A stretch of 64,000 nucleotides of DNA from Hoplostethus atlanticus (Eukaryota > Chordata > Actinopteri > Trachichthyiformes > Trachichthyidae): the NCBI GenBank assembly GCA_034670405.1, contig JAXDDX010000174.1, forward strand, positions 558,001 to 622,000, read 5' to 3'. Every line of letters begins with the position of its first letter. Within the stretch, counting starts at the first letter, position 1. The notes under the pieces are model-generated. The model ran no database searches. It was not told the origin of the DNA and saw only the letters and a program-made list of their open reading frames with translations. The position numbers were made by a program, and so were the translations under genes. Shown here piece after piece: positions 60,815 through 64,000 of this stretch.

Positions 60815-62575
60815 CTACGGTCCTCGTAGCTGGTCCAGCCGGGTGTAAACATTGTCAGCTAGACTCAGGTCCTCAAACACAGGCAGAAGGTTGAGCAGCT
60901 CAGCATCGTCCACGTCATCAAACCACGACACCACAGGAACCTGAGGAGAACAAATGCTCACTTACAATGTCCCATTGAGAAAATGGACCGAAGAAAGATT
61001 GGAATCTGGACATTTAAATTTTTTCCCCCAAAGCATAATATCTGACAAACATGACTCAATATCTTAGAATATTGAGGACACCATCTGTAAAATTATCAAT
61101 TTGGCACACTATTCCCTACAAAGTACCATAATTTGTTTTAATTTTGTGTTATCAATCATTTTGTAAGCGTGGGTGTTTTGTAAGCGATGGTAGATATCTC
61201 ATTTTGTAATGAAACTCTTCAAATTTCTCCATTTTTCACCCTAATTACGAGACACTTGTAAAATGAAACTCACAGCATTTTCAGGGTGAAAGATGTAGGA
61301 GGCTGGAGAGTTATCCAGAATGAGGGTTTTGTGGAGGTCTCTACCCAGCCTGCTGAGGTCTTTAACATAGCAGCCCTGGTGGAACACACAAGATTCCCGA
61401 AACAACCGGGTCCTGAACACACCGCACTGGTCCAGCAGGTCAGTCACTGGGTCTGCATACTGACAGAGGCCAGGGAAGAGGCACGGAGAAAATGGGGAAA
61501 AAGCAGGGAGAAGGAAGGGAAAAGGGTGTGCCATGTAAGGTTGGGCTAAGCAAGCTTTTTCTATATATGGTGTATGCTTGCTCTAATAGCAAATGGGTAA
61601 GACAGAAATTGCATGACACATCCAAAATCTACTCATTGAACGGGTGTAGAAACAAACTATAGCTTCAATTACAAATCAAGGGCGGGGCTACTGAGGTGAC
61701 TAACAGCATGTTACGCAGCTGCTATCACAGTAAGGGGACATCTAATAAGAAAGAAGAAAACAGAAAAAAAGAAGAACATCTGATGGATCAGACATTACGT
61801 TCAAATCAAAGACATTTGGTGGTAAAGAAAGATTTACTTGAGGATCTATCTGATATGAGGTACCTTGGCAAGACTGGCTGTGAACAGAACACATTCAAAC
61901 AACTCTCCCATTCTCTGCAGGAACTCGTCCACATATGGCCTCTTCAGTACATACACCTGTGAATGAACCAGTCAACCATCAATAAATCGTTCAAATAAAT
62001 CGTTAACTCTCATTTAATCGTCTTTACTCAATGAACTTCTGACAATGTCGGTCCGTCCGTCAGTTGCTAATGGCCAGTTCCTGAAACAAGTAATCAAGAA
62101 TAGGCCGTGCCGGTGTTAACCAGCCTATCCTGGATTACTTGAACCAGGCAGAGGCCCACAAGGAGGAGTCCTTCACAGCGCAGGGGGTCCCAGGAATCAC
62201 ATTTCTGAGTTAAGTACATTTCCACATGTCGAGTAGTGAGTGAGTAGCTCCGTGCCCAAGTTGGATCAAATGGTCCAGTACACTGTGCTAGTTAGGCATG
62301 TTTTCTACATCTTCTCTGCAACAGCGGTTAAATGTATTACATAACTTAATAATGAAGTTTTAGATGAACTATGTTGAAATGACTCATTTTCTTGCTGATG
62401 CATTGACTTCCATTTGCCTTCCCAGTTTCAAGTCAAATCTGGCCAGTAGGGGGCTCCCAGCACCCATAACGGCAAACCTGGCCGATCAGTTACAAGACCC
62501 ATCCCTTTTCAGCTCAGCAACCACTGCAAACACATCAACATACATACACAAACACAACCCCCTCCCCTCTACAGC

Positions 62576-62627
<52 letters not shown>

Positions 62628-63258
62628 CTTTACCTGGTGTGTGGTCCCCTCTATCTCCACAGGCACGATGAAGTCTGCATTACTAATAGGCTGGAGAGAG
62701 AACACAGAGGGAGATGGTTGGCATGCTCATTCACATGGGCCGCGCTGTGTACATTCACATGGCATTACATAACAACTGAACACTGAACACTCAGAGCCAG
62801 GCTCCACACTGCTGCCATAAATCACAGTGCATAGCCTATATAAACAGAGTATAATTCACTTGATGTTCGCCAACCTTTTTTTTAGTGAACTAGAAGAAAC
62901 TCTAATACAGATTGACAAACAATCTGAGCACAAACAGACGAATGCACGACTGCTGTGGCTTGACACTGCATACAAAAACAGAGAATAATTTACATGACGT
63001 TCCTCGAGCTTGTTTGTCATTGTTTAGGGAGACAGAAGACACTCTCACACAGACTGAAATACCATTACAGCATTCGAGTTGAGCGGGGGAAACAACAACT
63101 TAACAAGAAAACCTGAACACGACATGAAAATACCACAGACAAACTTGCTTTGATACCTTGAATGAGCTGTGCACCAGGGTCTCATCCAGGTCTATGACCA
63201 CGCATATCTTCCCTTGGTCCTGGGCCGTCACCTCAGGCAGTAGGCTGGGCTCAGATTG
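60815..63258 (-). CDS. ctdsp2: ctdsp2, small C-terminal domain phosphatase 2 (partial, 5' end beyond window)
   Basis: HAD-type Ser phosphatase acting on the RNA polymerase II CTD and on REST/SMAD targets. Exons present: 63258-63157, 62690-62634, 61956-61864, 61459-61274 and 60940-60815, all phase 0, 186 codons. The catalytic DxDxT motif is in [16 protein letters not shown]. The insertion and core follow in [29 protein letters not shown] and [17 protein letters not shown]. The C-terminus [11 protein letters not shown] and [14 protein letters not shown] fit CTDSP2 better than CTDSP1 or CTDSPL. The N-terminal exons (membrane-anchor Cys region) were not found between 63259 and 64000 and must lie beyond. 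One intron hosts mir-26a. Confidence 0.95.
62078..62152 (-). ncRNA. mir-26a: mir-26a (mir-26a-2 type) precursor in a ctdsp2 intron
   Basis: The 5' arm at 62143-62122 begins TTCAAGTAATCC and matches miR-26a-5p. The 3' arm at 62104-62083 begins CCTATTCTTGAT, matching the mir-26a-2 passenger strand as I recall it. They pair across a 17-nt loop, with extra base pairs at the stem foot. The hairpin sits in sense within the ctdsp2 intron 61957-62633; mir-26 genes lie in CTDSP-family introns across vertebrates. Confidence 0.95.
62579..62623. repeat. (CA)n microsatellite
   Basis: About 21 CA repeats ending 10 bp from the ctdsp2 exon at 62634-62690, on the intron side. Confidence 0.9.
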
Positions 63259-64000
63259 CTGAGGGGACAGACAGACAGACTGGCTTTCACAACGGTATTA
63301 TCCCACACACAACTATATCATCTGTCATGTCTGTGACAAAGGAGCACGGTTAGTCCCTGTAGTCCAGTGATATATGTGAAAATAATACCTGGGCCACCTC
63401 ATGTTACTGCTGGGTAATTAGACAGGAATGAGTGACAGTTTTAGAGAGGCTGGGCACGGGGTCAGTTATTGTATGATGGACATCTATAAAGGGGTAAACT
63501 TAATGCCTTTCTGTAGAGGCTTACAGGCTATGAATTCTTAGGGTTAGCATACCTACTTTACTTGTGGACTTCTCAAAACTGTCTGCGCTAACATTAAATT
63601 CGACAATCAGTCGACTGCAAAGAGAAAAATGTGATATCACTTAGGTTTCAGATATCTAATTTTTATGAGCTCATTCTGAGATCTTTGAGTGTATATTTTC
63701 ATTAACATAAATTAGGTATCATAAATAGCTTATCCATTAAGTAAGGCACATTATCATTGAGAAAAATAAGATATATAAGCTACAACAACCTCGTTTCATT
63801 ACAGACACGTTCTAGTTCACTAACAGACCAGTGAACACAATACAACATGACCCCGAAGGCGCCAGTGTTTAATTCAGTTTCATTTCAGTGGGAGCCAGCC
63901 AGACAATAACCAGGCCGCACAGATGCTGCTTCCTGTTTGTGCTGTTGCTGGAGGACACTCCTCAATGTGAACAAACATGGCATCTCATTAAAATGCCCCT
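63259..64000 (-). other. ctdsp2 intron (upstream part, runs off window)
   Basis: No further ctdsp2 exon or other feature was recognised. Confidence 0.5.

Noticed and set aside
1-64000. CRISPR arrays, bacterial operons or phage-like systems
   Set aside because: None seen; repeats here are microsatellites, transposon relics and the fsip2 coding repeat.

Overview
This is a teleost fish chromosomal window. It has spliced vertebrate genes with consensus GT/AG introns, teleost-style LINE and Tc1 relics and (CA)n microsatellites. Seven protein-coding genes, most of them complete, were identified from conserved peptide blocks and reconstructed exon by exon with phase checks. Left to right they are fsip2 (minus strand, 3' end cut by the window), sarnp (+), ccnt1 (+), kansl2 (+), nckap5l (+), tmbim6 (-) and ctdsp2 (-, 5' end cut). 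One microRNA, of the mir-26a type, lies in a ctdsp2 intron. All genes except fsip2 have human counterparts on 12q13-q14, so most of the window is a conserved gene neighbourhood.

Layout. 1-6552 is fsip2, with nine short 5' exons and a giant exon open to the left edge that carries a 475-codon tandem duplication. 7140-8490 is LINE debris whose 3' end abuts the sarnp start codon. 8516-12403 is sarnp (TREX mRNA export). 13340-18803 is ccnt1 (P-TEFb cyclin), followed by a long 3' UTR. 22748-27605 is kansl2 (NSL histone acetyltransferase complex). About 28.2-43.1 kb is a 5' intronic or intergenic desert with two candidate non-coding first exons and several microsatellites. 43110-50963 is nckap5l (microtubule/centrosome protein), containing a Tc1 relic. 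53079-56781 is tmbim6 (Bax inhibitor-1), convergent with nckap5l. 60815-63258 is ctdsp2, with mir-26a in an intron.

The genes are functionally unrelated apart from a loose transcription/RNA theme (sarnp, ccnt1, kansl2, ctdsp2). I found no operon-like or defence-like novel system. The most interesting observations are: the homogenised in-frame repeat in fsip2; a LINE-derived 5' flank of sarnp; decayed duplicate copies of the nckap5l acceptor/start-codon module; GCTA-rich clusters just inside the genes at the ubiquitous promoters; an intronic miR-26a with seed matches downstream of its host; and five apparent +1 reading-frame breaks (one in kansl2, four in nckap5l), which look more like residual long-read insertion errors than biology.
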